DNA of 64,000 nucleotides, from positions 1 through 64,000 of the forward strand of contig JAITIP010000015.1 of NCBI GenBank assembly GCA_031279415.1, given 5' to 3'. Positions 1 to 7,529 of this stretch are shown here, one piece after another (within the stretch, counting starts at the first letter, position 1; each line of letters starts with the position of its first letter). The stretch comes from Candidatus Endomicrobium procryptotermitis (lineage in GTDB: Bacteria; Elusimicrobiota; Endomicrobiia; Endomicrobiales; Endomicrobiaceae). A model generated the notes under the pieces. It saw nothing but the letters and a program-made list of their open reading frames with translations, made no database searches and was not told the origin of the DNA. The translations under genes were made by a program, and so were the position numbers.

Positions 1-95
1 TCTTCTTTAAAATCCAAGTTTTTAAAAAGTTCCTTAAATTTTAATTTATTAAATTCAGGAACTATATAATCTACCTTTGGCATTTCCAGCTCCAT
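1..95 (-). CDS. Unidentified protein, N-terminal fragment cut by the window edge
   Basis: An open frame starts with ATG at 95, or more probably with the second in-frame ATG at 83, because a GGAG ribosome-binding site lies six bases before the latter. It reads off the left edge, so only about 27-31 residues are visible and they match no family I recognise. It follows purB in the same direction after a 242-bp gap that holds a strongly structured element, so it may be a separate transcription unit. Confidence 0.4.
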   Translation of the reverse strand, partial: MELEMPKVDYIVPEFNKLKFKELFKNLDFKE

Positions 96-157
96 TTTAA
101 ATGTTTTTCATATTACATATAATACAATATGAAAATTTAACAGTAACATCAACAACT

Positions 158-235
158 AAATACCCCGTCAGAAGACACAGTCTTCTGCCACACCTTTTTC
201 TAAAAATGGGGGCAGGCTTGCCTAACGGGGTATTT
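158..235. repeat. Cloverleaf-like inverted-repeat element downstream of purB
   Basis: An 11-bp perfect inverted repeat (AAATACCCCGT at 158-168, ACGGGGTATTT at 225-235) encloses three smaller hairpins: CAGAAGAC/GTCTTCTG with a 3-nt loop (169-187), CCTTTTT/AAAAATGG (about 193-208) and GGCA/TGCC (211-222). On the plus strand a T-rich run follows (236-251); on the minus strand there is none. It may be a terminator for a plus-strand transcript, a palindromic repeat, or a small structured RNA. It is not a tRNA: the stem is too long and no anticodon or T-arm signature is present. Confidence 0.6.
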
Positions 236-337
236 GCCTTTTTATTTTTATATCTTTTGTAAAAGCATAATCCTATTGCTTGACTTCGTCAGTTTAATAA
301 AAAAATAGCGAAATTTAAGAGTAAAAAGTAATGGCGA

Positions 338-1639
338 TTATAACTTATTTTTAAAAACTCTATTAAAAATATAGTCTATATTCTTATATTGGGATTTTAA
401 ATCGCAGTCACTTTTAATTTCCGCTGCGGTTAAATATTTTTTTATCTCGGCATTTTTTAAACAGGCCTGTTCCATAGAAATTTTATTTTCTCTTGCATCA
501 AAAGCCGATGCCTGTGTAATAGTGTAGGCGGCTTCTCTTGTAAGCCCTTTGTTCACTAAAGAAAGTAAAATTGCGCCGGAAAAAATTACGTCTTTTGTTT
601 TGTCTAAATTTGCCTGCATATTGCGAGGATAGACGTTAAGCCCCGCTATAAGCCCACACATTCTGACAAGCATATAATATATTGCAAGAGATGCATCGGG
701 CAGCATTATTCTTTCCGTTGAAGAATGGCTGATATCCCGCTCATGCCACAGAGCGATGTTTTCCATAGCGGTTTGCGCATATCCCCTTAAAAGTCTTGCA
801 AGTCCGCAAATGTTTTCAGAAATTATCGGGTTTCTTTTATGCGGCATTGCCGACGAACCTTTTTGTCCTTTTGTAAAAGGTTCTTCGGCTTCGGATACTT
901 CTGTTCTTTGTAAATGCCTTATTTCAACAGCTATTCTTTCAAGAGACGCACCTAAATGAGCTATTGTTGAAAAGTAGTCAGAATGTCTATCGCGCGGAAT
1001 AATCTGCGTTGAAACGGGTTCCGGTTTTAGTCTCATTTTTTGACATACGTATTTTTCTATAGACGGGCTTAAATGCGCCATAGTTCCTACAGCGCCTGAA
1101 ATTTTTCCATAGCTTACAGTTTCAAGAGTGTGCTCAAGCCTTGCGATATTTCTTTTTATTTCGCTGTAAAATCCCGCTATTTTTAAACCAAACGTCGTAG
1201 GTTCGGCATGAACGCCGTGCGTTCTCCCCATAATAGGTGTCATTTTATATTTTTTTGCTAACTTGGAAAGTTCTGCGGCAAGTTTTTTTGTTTCTTGTAT
1301 TATAAGGAGCATAGACTGCCTTAACTGCGCGCCTGTGGCAGTGTCTAAAACATCCGAAGAAGTCATACCTAGATGCAAAAATCTGCCGTCGGGACCTGTA
1401 GTTTCAACCACAGCCGACAAAAAAGCTATGACATCGTGCTTTACTACAGCCTCTATTTCATTGATTCTTTTAACGTTGATTTTAGCTTTCTTTTTTACGG
1501 TTTCAACGGCTTTTTTAGGCACAAGCCCGCGTTTAGACATAGCTTCTGCCGCAAATATTTCAACTTCTAACATCTTCTGAAATCTATTTTCTTCAGACCA
1601 AATCGCCGCCATTTCAGGCTTGCTGTAACGCGGAATCAT
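338..1639 (-). CDS. purB: Adenylosuccinate lyase
   Basis: Cytosolic enzyme that removes fumarate twice in purine synthesis, from SAICAR to give AICAR and from adenylosuccinate to give AMP. The 433-residue protein has the usual length. It shows the fumarase/aspartase-superfamily signature SSAMPHKRNP at 262-271, whose first serine region is the catalytic loop, and the GRTHG motif at 138-142 carrying an active-site histidine. It is the last recognised gene of the pur/pyr cluster, starting five bases after purN ends, which supports co-transcription. Nothing looks truncated. Family assignment is secure. Confidence 0.97.
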   Translation of the reverse strand: MIPRYSKPEMAAIWSEENRFQKMLEVEIFAAEAMSKRGLVPKKAVETVKKKAKINVKRINEIEAVVKHDVIAFLSAVVETTGPDGRFLHLGMTSSDVLDTATGAQLRQSMLLIIQETKKLAAELSKLAKKYKMTPIMGRTHGVHAEPTTFGLKIAGFYSEIKRNIARLEHTLETVSYGKISGAVGTMAHLSPSIEKYVCQKMRLKPEPVSTQIIPRDRHSDYFSTIAHLGASLERIAVEIRHLQRTEVSEAEEPFTKGQKGSSAMPHKRNPIISENICGLARLLRGYAQTAMENIALWHERDISHSSTERIMLPDASLAIYYMLVRMCGLIAGLNVYPRNMQANLDKTKDVIFSGAILLSLVNKGLTREAAYTITQASAFDARENKISMEQACLKNAEIKKYLTAAEIKSDCDLKSQYKNIDYIFNRVFKNKL

Positions 1640-1644
1640 TTTGG

Positions 1645-2247
1645 TTAAACCCCTTTATTTATATTTTCTATCACTTTCTTTATTGCGATCGGATAAATCT
1701 GATGTTCAGTTTTCAAAATTCTTGCAGACAAAAGCTGCACGGTATCATCGTCAAAAACAGGTACTTCTTTTTGCATAATCACTTTACCACAGTCATAATT
1801 TTCATCGGCAAAATGAACAGTGGCTCCTGATTTTTTTTCCTTTGCTTTTATGACAGCTTCATGTACGTGGTGTCCATACATTCCTTTCCCTCCGAATTTA
1901 GGTAAAAGTGACGGATGAATATTTAAAATTCTATTTCGATAAGCGCTTATTATATTACCTCCGACAATTCTCATATATCCGGCCAGACATATAAAATCCG
2001 CAGCATTTTCTTTAAGAGTTTTTAAAATTTCCGCGTTAAAAGAAAGTTCGTCCACATAATTTTTTCTCTCTACACATACGGATTTTATATTTTCTTTTTT
2101 TGCTCTTTCCAAAGCATAAGCGTTCGGATTATTTGAAATAACTAAAACTACCTCCGCAGTAGATTTCAGAACACCACTTTTTGTGGAATCTATTATAGCC
2201 TGCATGTTTGAACCGCCGCCGGAAACTAATATAGCGATTTTTTTCAT
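1645..2247 (-). CDS. purN: Phosphoribosylglycinamide formyltransferase, folate-dependent
   Basis: Transfers a formyl group from 10-formyltetrahydrofolate to GAR, the third step of purine synthesis. The 200-residue protein has the nucleotide-binding loop GGGSNMQAI near residues 10-18 and the catalytic set of the family: Asn109 and His111 in the NIHPSLLP motif, and the aspartate near 152 in the HFADENYD segment. It starts one base after the TIR-like gene ends and precedes purB. Full length, with no anomalies. Confidence 0.96.
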   Translation of the reverse strand: MKKIAILVSGGGSNMQAIIDSTKSGVLKSTAEVVLVISNNPNAYALERAKKENIKSVCVERKNYVDELSFNAEILKTLKENAADFICLAGYMRIVGGNIISAYRNRILNIHPSLLPKFGGKGMYGHHVHEAVIKAKEKKSGATVHFADENYDCGKVIMQKEVPVFDDDTVQLLSARILKTEHQIYPIAIKKVIENINKGV

Positions 2248-2248
2248 A

Positions 2249-3142
2249 TTATTCTTTCTTTAAAAAATTAAAATCTATATTTAGTCCGGCCGCATCCATT
2301 TCCCTTGCAAGCTTAAGTTCCATAAGCTCTTTAATGTCATCTATTTCAAGAAAGTTCAGACCACCATAATTTTCATCATAAAACTCTATATCATCTCGGG
2401 AAATTATTAAAACTTTCCTGCTGGTAAGCTTTGCCACATAAAAACCAGTGCTAAAAGTAATGCATGGCTTAGGTATTTTTTTTCCGTTATAGTCAAGGTC
2501 GCCTTTCCAATTAATGATAGCAAAAGCTGGTTCTTCTTTTATAGAAAATGCGAGCGTATCGGTAATAAAAACATCTCTTTCGGCATTAGGGTCAACTGTT
2601 AATGGTTCGTAGCCCATTTTTTTTATGAAAGTAAAAATATACTCTTTTAGTTTCCTATCCTCAATATTTATAAGAAGAACTTTTTTACCTTTTGCTAATA
2701 CTCCTTTTTTGTCCGAACTTTTTTCTTCCTTTTTCTCTTCTTTAATTGCTGAAGGCAGTGTTTGTGTTGTGGATGTCGACGATTCCGCGTTTTCCTGAGG
2801 TCTTCCATTTCTTTCATCCGACTTTTCTTTCTGGGTTCTGGAAATGCCTTCAGCATCGGCTTTTAAATTTTCAAGAATGTCTTTGGCAATCATTAATCCT
2901 TCTATCCAAGCTTTTTTGAAAGAGGCTTCAGAGGATAAAATATCAAACTGTTTTGGATAGTAATCTATTTTTTTGAAAGCTCTGAGTTGATCATGATCAG
3001 CCCCATAAGTTTTTTCAATAAATTGTTTAACTTCTCTTACCCATTTAATAAAATCGCTGGCTTTTGGCCCGCTTTCGGCCTTTAACACATCAATACGATT
3101 TATAAACTTCTCCATATCTTTGATAATTTCTTGTTTTTCCAT
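2249..3142 (-). CDS. TIR-like (predicted nucleotide-binding, PF10137-type) protein
   Basis: A 297-residue protein with three parts. Residues 1-100 are a helical domain of the kind that precedes PF10137 TIR-like domains. Residues 100-145 are a hydrophilic Ser/Glu/Lys-rich linker. Residues 150-297 resemble the TIR-like domain of bacterial nucleotide-activated defence effectors, including a late LAREMDAAGLNIDFN segment matching the family's usual ending. The glutamate normally found in the catalytic TIIEKFE-like segment is not evident, so NADase activity is doubtful. The ATG at 3142 is chosen because a strong GGGGGTGAT ribosome-binding site lies just before it; an upstream GTG would overlap that site. 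The gene sits tightly between purM and purN, an unexpected place for such a protein. The domain call is from recalled family pattern, not a search. Confidence 0.7.
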   Translation of the reverse strand: MEKQEIIKDMEKFINRIDVLKAESGPKASDFIKWVREVKQFIEKTYGADHDQLRAFKKIDYYPKQFDILSSEASFKKAWIEGLMIAKDILENLKADAEGISRTQKEKSDERNGRPQENAESSTSTTQTLPSAIKEEKKEEKSSDKKGVLAKGKKVLLINIEDRKLKEYIFTFIKKMGYEPLTVDPNAERDVFITDTLAFSIKEEPAFAIINWKGDLDYNGKKIPKPCITFSTGFYVAKLTSRKVLIISRDDIEFYDENYGGLNFLEIDDIKELMELKLAREMDAAGLNIDFNFLKKE

Positions 3143-3158
3143 ATTAATCACCCCCTTC

Positions 3159-4112
3159 TTACATTATCTCTACGCCTTTTTTATCCTTTTTGACATAACC
3201 TATAACTTCTGCGTGTTTAAAAAACTTTTTTATCCGAAGTGCTGCTTCAGGTTTTACTATAACAGCCATACCTATTCCCATATTAAGCGTTCTGTAAATA
3301 TCCTTCTGTGAAACTTTCCCTTTCTGTCGTATGATTTCAAAAATTTCAGGAACTGCCCACGAGTTTTTCTCTATTATTACTTTACGGTTTTCTGGAAGAA
3401 TTCTGCTTATTTTATCATAAAAACTTCCGCCGGTAATATGAGCTATGCCGGTTATGTTTTGTTTAAATTCGGATATTGCGGCGATTATTTCTTTGACATA
3501 TATTTTTGTGGGAGCAAGAAGCTGTTTGGAATACTTTTTTAGTTCTTTATCGGAAAATATCTTTCTTATAAGAGAATATCCATTAGAATGGGGACCGCTT
3601 GATGGAAGACCTACCACAACATCTTCTGGTTTTATTTTATCTCCGGTAATTTCTTTGCCTTTTTCAACGATTCCAACCGAAAAGCCAGCCAAATCATACT
3701 CACCATCTTTGTAAAATCCTGGCATTTCGGCAGTTTCTCCTCCAATAAGTTTTGTACCGGACTGCTCACAGCCTTTTGATATTCCTTTAATAACTTCCTC
3801 GACTTGTTTTACATTAAGTTTTCCGCATGCAAAATAGTCGAGAAAAAACAGAGGTCTTGCCCCGCAGCAAATTAAATCGTTTACGTTCATTGCCACGAGA
3901 TCTATACCTACGGTATCATGTTTATTTATAAGAAAGGCGAGTTTCAATTTTGTACCTACTCCATCAGCGGAACTTACCAGATTATATTTGCTTTCTGGAA
4001 GTGCAAACAATCCGCCAAATCCTCCTATCGACGGAAAATTCTTTCTTATTCTTTTAACAAGCTCGTTCCCCGCTTCAATATTAACACCAGCTTTCTTATA
4101 AGTAATCGACAT
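3159..4112 (-). CDS. purM: Phosphoribosylformylglycinamidine cyclo-ligase (AIR synthetase)
   Basis: Closes the imidazole ring, converting FGAM to AIR with ATP. The 317-residue protein is slightly shorter than the common 340-350 but keeps the family landmarks. These are the YKKAGVNIEAG start, the SSADGVGTKLKLA glycine-rich ATP segment near residues 47-60, the VNDLICCGARPLFFLDY block and the GGETAEMPGFY motif near 120. It lies between pyrE and the TIR-like gene, all on one strand with short gaps, so it is one of the pur genes stranded on the far side of the pyr block. Confidence 0.96.
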   Translation of the reverse strand: MSITYKKAGVNIEAGNELVKRIRKNFPSIGGFGGLFALPESKYNLVSSADGVGTKLKLAFLINKHDTVGIDLVAMNVNDLICCGARPLFFLDYFACGKLNVKQVEEVIKGISKGCEQSGTKLIGGETAEMPGFYKDGEYDLAGFSVGIVEKGKEITGDKIKPEDVVVGLPSSGPHSNGYSLIRKIFSDKELKKYSKQLLAPTKIYVKEIIAAISEFKQNITGIAHITGGSFYDKISRILPENRKVIIEKNSWAVPEIFEIIRQKGKVSQKDIYRTLNMGIGMAVIVKPEAALRIKKFFKHAEVIGYVKKDKKGVEIM

Positions 4113-4136
4113 TTGTCCTCCGAATACATGAAATTT

Positions 4137-4712
4137 TTATTTTCTGCTTCCGGGCTTTACAGGCAAACCACCTTCGCGGCACATGGGGCATTCTTCGGCT
4201 TTATAACTTTTTATGTCTAAACTTAACAATGAAAATCGAGGAACTCCGAAATCAACTTTTCCCGCACTTCTATCGACAAGAGAAACAACTGCTGCGATTT
4301 CAACTCCGTAATTTGCAAGCGCGTCTATAACTTCCTTTGTGGAAAGTCCCGTCGTAACAACATCTTCAGCGACAAGTGCCTTAGCTCCTTTATCAGCAAA
4401 AAAGCCTCTTCTGAGCATCACTTTTCCGTCAACTCTTTCGGTAAATATCGCTCTCACTCCGAGCGCTCTTCCTATCTCATGTCCTATAATGATTCCTCCC
4501 ATGGCTGGAGAAACAATGAGATCAACTTTTATTTCCTTTTCTTTAACTTTTTTTGAAAGTTCTGCGGCAAGCTTTTCCGCTTCACGAGGATATTGCAAAA
4601 TCAAAGCCGACTGAAAATATGTATCAGAATGCAATCCGCTAGAAAGTAAAAAATGACCACTGAGCAAAGCGTTATTTTTTTTAAAAAGTTCTTTTACTTC
4701 GTTTTGATCCAC
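4137..4712 (-). CDS. pyrE: Orotate phosphoribosyltransferase
   Basis: Joins orotate to PRPP to give OMP. The PRPP-binding motif ALVAEDVVTTG is at about residues 112-122. I start the gene at GTG 4712, which follows the pyrF stop by one base and gives 191 residues, the normal family length. Longer starts at 4775 or 4736 would run back into pyrF and add residues not expected before the usual beginning. An AAAGGG inside the pyrF end can serve as ribosome-binding site, implying translational coupling. The C-terminus carries a small CPMCREGG cysteine pair, which is seen in some family members. Confidence 0.95.
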   Translation of the reverse strand: MDQNEVKELFKKNNALLSGHFLLSSGLHSDTYFQSALILQYPREAEKLAAELSKKVKEKEIKVDLIVSPAMGGIIIGHEIGRALGVRAIFTERVDGKVMLRRGFFADKGAKALVAEDVVTTGLSTKEVIDALANYGVEIAAVVSLVDRSAGKVDFGVPRFSLLSLDIKSYKAEECPMCREGGLPVKPGSRK

Positions 4713-4713
4713 T

Positions 4714-5358
4714 TTACAACCCTTTAATAGATTCATAAATATTTTTTGCAGCCTGTGCGAAATTATCGGCTTCAAGAATAGGTCTCCCGACGACTATAAA
4801 ATCAGCTCCGGCTCTGACGGCAGCTTCTGGAGAAGATATACGTTTTTGATCATCATCGGCTTTTGCCACTCTTATTCCGGGAGTGACAACTTCAAATTCT
4901 TTTCCACACTCTTTTTTTATTAATTTGGCTTCCAGCGGAGAAGATATTACTCCGTCAACACCGCATTCTTTTGCAAGCTTAGCTCTTTTCATTACTTCTT
5001 CAGGAAATGTAATCTGGCTTGTCAACACTGTTACCGCCCAGATTTTAGGTCTGTTTAAAACGTTTACTGCGGCTTTAAGCATCTCTTCTCCACCTACAGT
5101 GTGAACGGTTAAACTGTAAACACCCAGTTTTCCCGCGGATTCCACAGAACGTTTTACCGTCGCAGGTATATCGTGAAATTTCAAATCAAGAAAAACTTCT
5201 TTCCCATAATTTTTTATCATTTTAATAATTTCTTGCCCAGATTGCAAAAATAATATCGGTCCGACTTTATAAATATCGATATAATACTTGGTATCTTCGA
5301 CAAGCTTTTTTGCTTTTGTGAAATCATAAACGTCCAAAGCTAGTATTGTCTTTTTCAT
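4714..5358 (-). CDS. pyrF: Orotidine 5'-phosphate decarboxylase
   Basis: Decarboxylates OMP to UMP, the last step of UMP synthesis. The barrel enzyme has the LALDV start and the catalytic DxKxxD set at Asp58, Lys60 and Asp63 (DLKFHDIPATV), plus the late GADFIVVGRPI phosphate-binding segment. The start at ATG 5358 is preferred because AAGGA lies seven bases upstream and it leaves a short gap after pyrD. A longer frame to 5400 would overlap pyrD and add a non-homologous leader. The result is 214 residues, typical for the family. Confidence 0.96.
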   Translation of the reverse strand: MKKTILALDVYDFTKAKKLVEDTKYYIDIYKVGPILFLQSGQEIIKMIKNYGKEVFLDLKFHDIPATVKRSVESAGKLGVYSLTVHTVGGEEMLKAAVNVLNRPKIWAVTVLTSQITFPEEVMKRAKLAKECGVDGVISSPLEAKLIKKECGKEFEVVTPGIRVAKADDDQKRISSPEAAVRAGADFIVVGRPILEADNFAQAAKNIYESIKGL

Positions 5359-5377
5359 ATCTATTCCTTTTTTCCCG

Positions 5378-6307
5378 TCAATTAGAAAAAGTGACATCAT
5401 ACATATTTACTTTTCTGATAATTTTTCTAACTGTTTTGATTTTCTTTTCTTTCAATATATCTTTGATGCCGTCTATCACTTTTACTATATTCTGTGGAGA
5501 TATTAAACTTGCCGAACCAACACTTACAGCAGATGCGCCGGCAAGCATAAACTCTACGGCGTCTTCGCCTGTGGTTATTCCACCACAACCGATTATTGGA
5601 ATTTTTAAATCGGGATATGTGTCATAAACACATCTTAATGCCATCGGCTTTATGCACGACCCGGACATTCCGCCTTTAACGGTTGAAAGTTTTGGTTTGA
5701 AAGTTTTAACGTCTATAGCCATTGCCGGATAAGTGTTTGCAAGAGTTACACCGTCTGCGCCAGCATTTTGAGCAGCCAAAGCAAGCTGCGCAATATCAGT
5801 GATAAGCGGCGATAATTTTGCAATCAGCGGAACTTTCGAAATTTTTGCGACACTTTTTATAATGTCGGTCATCAAAGGCAAATCGTGACAGATTATTTTC
5901 TTTTTCAAATTCGGGCACGACAAATTTAATTCTATTGCAGATATTCCTTTTTGTGCACTTAAAATTTTTACTGTTTCAATATAATCTTTTGAACAAAAAC
6001 CCGCCACGCTTACAAAAATAGGAACGCCTATTTTTGATAATTTTTCAAGCGGCTCTCCGACAAAAGATTTAGCGCCTATATTTTGCAGCCCTATTGTATT
6101 GAGCAATCCCGCTTCGACTTCGGCAATTCTGGGCTGAGGATTACCACTGCGTGACTCAAAAGTAATTGTTTTTGTAACGATACCGCCAAGTCTTTTTAAA
6201 GGAATTAAATCGGCAAGTTCATACCCATAGCCGAAAGTACCCGACGCCGAAAGTACAGGATTTTTTAATTTTATTCCCGCAAAATTTATGCTTAGATCTG
6301 GTTTCAT
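5378..6307 (-). CDS. pyrD: Dihydroorotate dehydrogenase, class 1B catalytic subunit
   Basis: Oxidises dihydroorotate to orotate with FMN. The 309-residue protein carries the class 1 motif LNLSCPN with Cys131 as the catalytic base, and the late GCGGITTGEDAVEFMLAGA phosphate-binding region. Class 1B is indicated by the electron-transfer partner pyrK in the same operon, which lets the enzyme use NAD. Its ATG overlaps the stop of the preceding 41-codon ORF in the arrangement TAATG, so translation is probably coupled. Confidence 0.96.
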   Translation of the reverse strand: MKPDLSINFAGIKLKNPVLSASGTFGYGYELADLIPLKRLGGIVTKTITFESRSGNPQPRIAEVEAGLLNTIGLQNIGAKSFVGEPLEKLSKIGVPIFVSVAGFCSKDYIETVKILSAQKGISAIELNLSCPNLKKKIICHDLPLMTDIIKSVAKISKVPLIAKLSPLITDIAQLALAAQNAGADGVTLANTYPAMAIDVKTFKPKLSTVKGGMSGSCIKPMALRCVYDTYPDLKIPIIGCGGITTGEDAVEFMLAGASAVSVGSASLISPQNIVKVIDGIKDILKEKKIKTVRKIIRKVNMYDVTFSN

Positions 6308-6432
6308 TATTTAAATCCTAAAATTTTGCATATATTAATTATTTTTCTCTCGGTTTTTACTTTGTCAAGTAAAGCTCCTTTATTTTCGTATTTTTTCATT
6401 AACTCTTCTACTTCTTCATAGGTGTGATTCAT
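6307..6432 (-). CDS. Small 41-residue protein coupled to pyrD
   Basis: An ATG at 6432 is preceded by AGGAG with seven bases of spacing, one of the best ribosome-binding sites in the cluster. The product is 41 residues, charged and predicted helical (MNHTYEEVEELMKKYENKG at the start), with one cysteine near the end. Its stop shares a base with the pyrD start (TAATG). I do not recognise the family. It could be a genuine small protein acting on the PyrD/PyrK enzyme, or an ORF whose main job is to deliver ribosomes to pyrD. The site and overlap make translation likely; function is unknown. Confidence 0.7.
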   Translation of the reverse strand: MNHTYEEVEELMKKYENKGALLDKVKTERKIINICKILGFK

Positions 6433-6456
6433 TTTCTCACTCCTGCCTCAAAATTT

Positions 6457-6679
6457 TTAGCTTGTTGTCTCCAATATTTTAATTCCAAGTATTGGCCCCG
6501 GTTCTGCTTGAATTGCATGATGTAACTCAAATTTTTTAATATGGTGGTTTGCCTTCAAATCCCCCCCCCCCCCCCCCAGAAAACGCTGCTTTGTCTGTGT
6601 TGTTGGATAAAATGTTTGCCGCTGTTGTACATGAAAACGTAAATATTGAGATTAAAAATAAAGAAAATAATTTTTTCAT
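6457..6679 (-). CDS. Putative small lipoprotein, frame controlled by a poly-G tract
   Basis: The ATG at 6679 overlaps the pyrK stop as ATGA. The first 34 codons encode a lysine start, a hydrophobic stretch and FTFSC, an imperfect lipobox with Cys17, so export as a lipoprotein is plausible. Codons then enter a run of 17 G (plus-strand C at 6561-6577). With 17 G the frame stops at 6536 (47 residues). With 16, 13 or 19 G it would continue through a 34-residue tail ending at 6457 (73 residues with 16 G). The coordinates given span the longer form. I do not recognise the mature sequence. A simple assembly miscount in the homopolymer is the main alternative to phase variation. Confidence 0.55.
6561..6577. 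repeat. 17-base C/G homopolymer tract
   Basis: Seventeen consecutive C on the plus strand (G on the coding strand) lie inside the putative lipoprotein gene between pyrK and pyrD. Tracts of this length are prone to slipped-strand mispairing and commonly switch surface-protein genes on and off. Homopolymers are also common sequencing-error sites. No other mononucleotide G/C run in the window exceeds eight. Confidence 0.9.
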
Positions 6680-7449
6680 ATTTCTATTTCTTCAATTTTA
6701 AAAACAGGTCCGTCTTTGCAAGTCATTTTATTTTGACCGTTGATTTGAACCGCGCAGCCTTGGCAGCTGCCTATGCCGCAAGCCATTTTTTCTTCAAGTG
6801 AAGCATAGCCGCATATATTCTTTTCTCTTGCCATTTTTATAACCGCTTTCATCATTGCTGCAGGTCCGCACATATACAAAGTATATCCTGTCTTCAATCT
6901 TCTTTCCAATATCTGCGTTATAAGCCCTTTGTATCCTTTTGAACCATCTTCTGTGGAAACTATAACTTTCCAGCCAAGTTTTTTGAATTTATCTAAACAC
7001 AACAAATCTTTTTTTGCACGAGCGCCATAAAATAAAGTTCCCTTGTTTTCCAATTTTGACGCGAGAAAATAAACCGAAGCTATTCCCGTTCCGCCGGCAA
7101 CTATTACAGGATAATAATCTTGAAAAAATTTTGAAGTATACTCGTGGCAAGAAACTGGATAACCGCTGCCAAGAGGACCCAGCATTGAAATTTCACCGGT
7201 TTTAATTTCAGAAAGTTTTCTTGTGCCTTCTCCAGCAATTTTATATAAAAATGAAATTATACCATCTATGGCATTGTGAATACTTATGGGACGACGCAAA
7301 AAAACACCCGGTACGGAAATCATAAAAAACAAACCGGGAGCGCATGCTTTAATTACGTCATTTCCAGCATCAACATTCAGTTCAAAATATCCGCCGCAAA
7401 CTTCTTTATTGGAAATGATTTTATAGCTTTTATCAAAACGTTTATTCAT
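6676..7449 (-). CDS. pyrK: Dihydroorotate dehydrogenase electron-transfer subunit
   Basis: FAD and [2Fe-2S] flavoprotein that passes electrons from class 1B PyrD to NAD. The protein has a ferredoxin-reductase fold start, the FLRRPISIHN flavin-binding motif, a VIVAGGTGIA nucleotide-binding glycine loop and a C-terminal CX4CX2CX11C cluster (Cys224, 229, 232, 244) that binds the iron-sulfur centre. I choose ATG 7449 (257 residues, the family norm). An in-frame ATG at 7509 would add 20 residues unlike the family. It follows pyrC and overlaps the small lipoprotein gene by ATGA. Confidence 0.94.
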   Translation of the reverse strand: MNKRFDKSYKIISNKEVCGGYFELNVDAGNDVIKACAPGLFFMISVPGVFLRRPISIHNAIDGIISFLYKIAGEGTRKLSEIKTGEISMLGPLGSGYPVSCHEYTSKFFQDYYPVIVAGGTGIASVYFLASKLENKGTLFYGARAKKDLLCLDKFKKLGWKVIVSTEDGSKGYKGLITQILERRLKTGYTLYMCGPAAMMKAVIKMAREKNICGYASLEEKMACGIGSCQGCAVQINGQNKMTCKDGPVFKIEEIEI

Positions 7450-7529
7450 AGAAAAGGCGCCATACACCGCTAGGCTGTGGGATAAAATTGTCCATTTGCC
7501 GCCACACATCTTTAAAAATGAGAATTACT

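Noticed and set aside
6541-6640. A plus-strand frame beginning ATG at 6541 and reading through the C tract
   Set aside because: It has no ribosome-binding site and encodes polyproline then cysteine-rich nonsense; the minus-strand frame has a signal peptide and coupling to pyrK.
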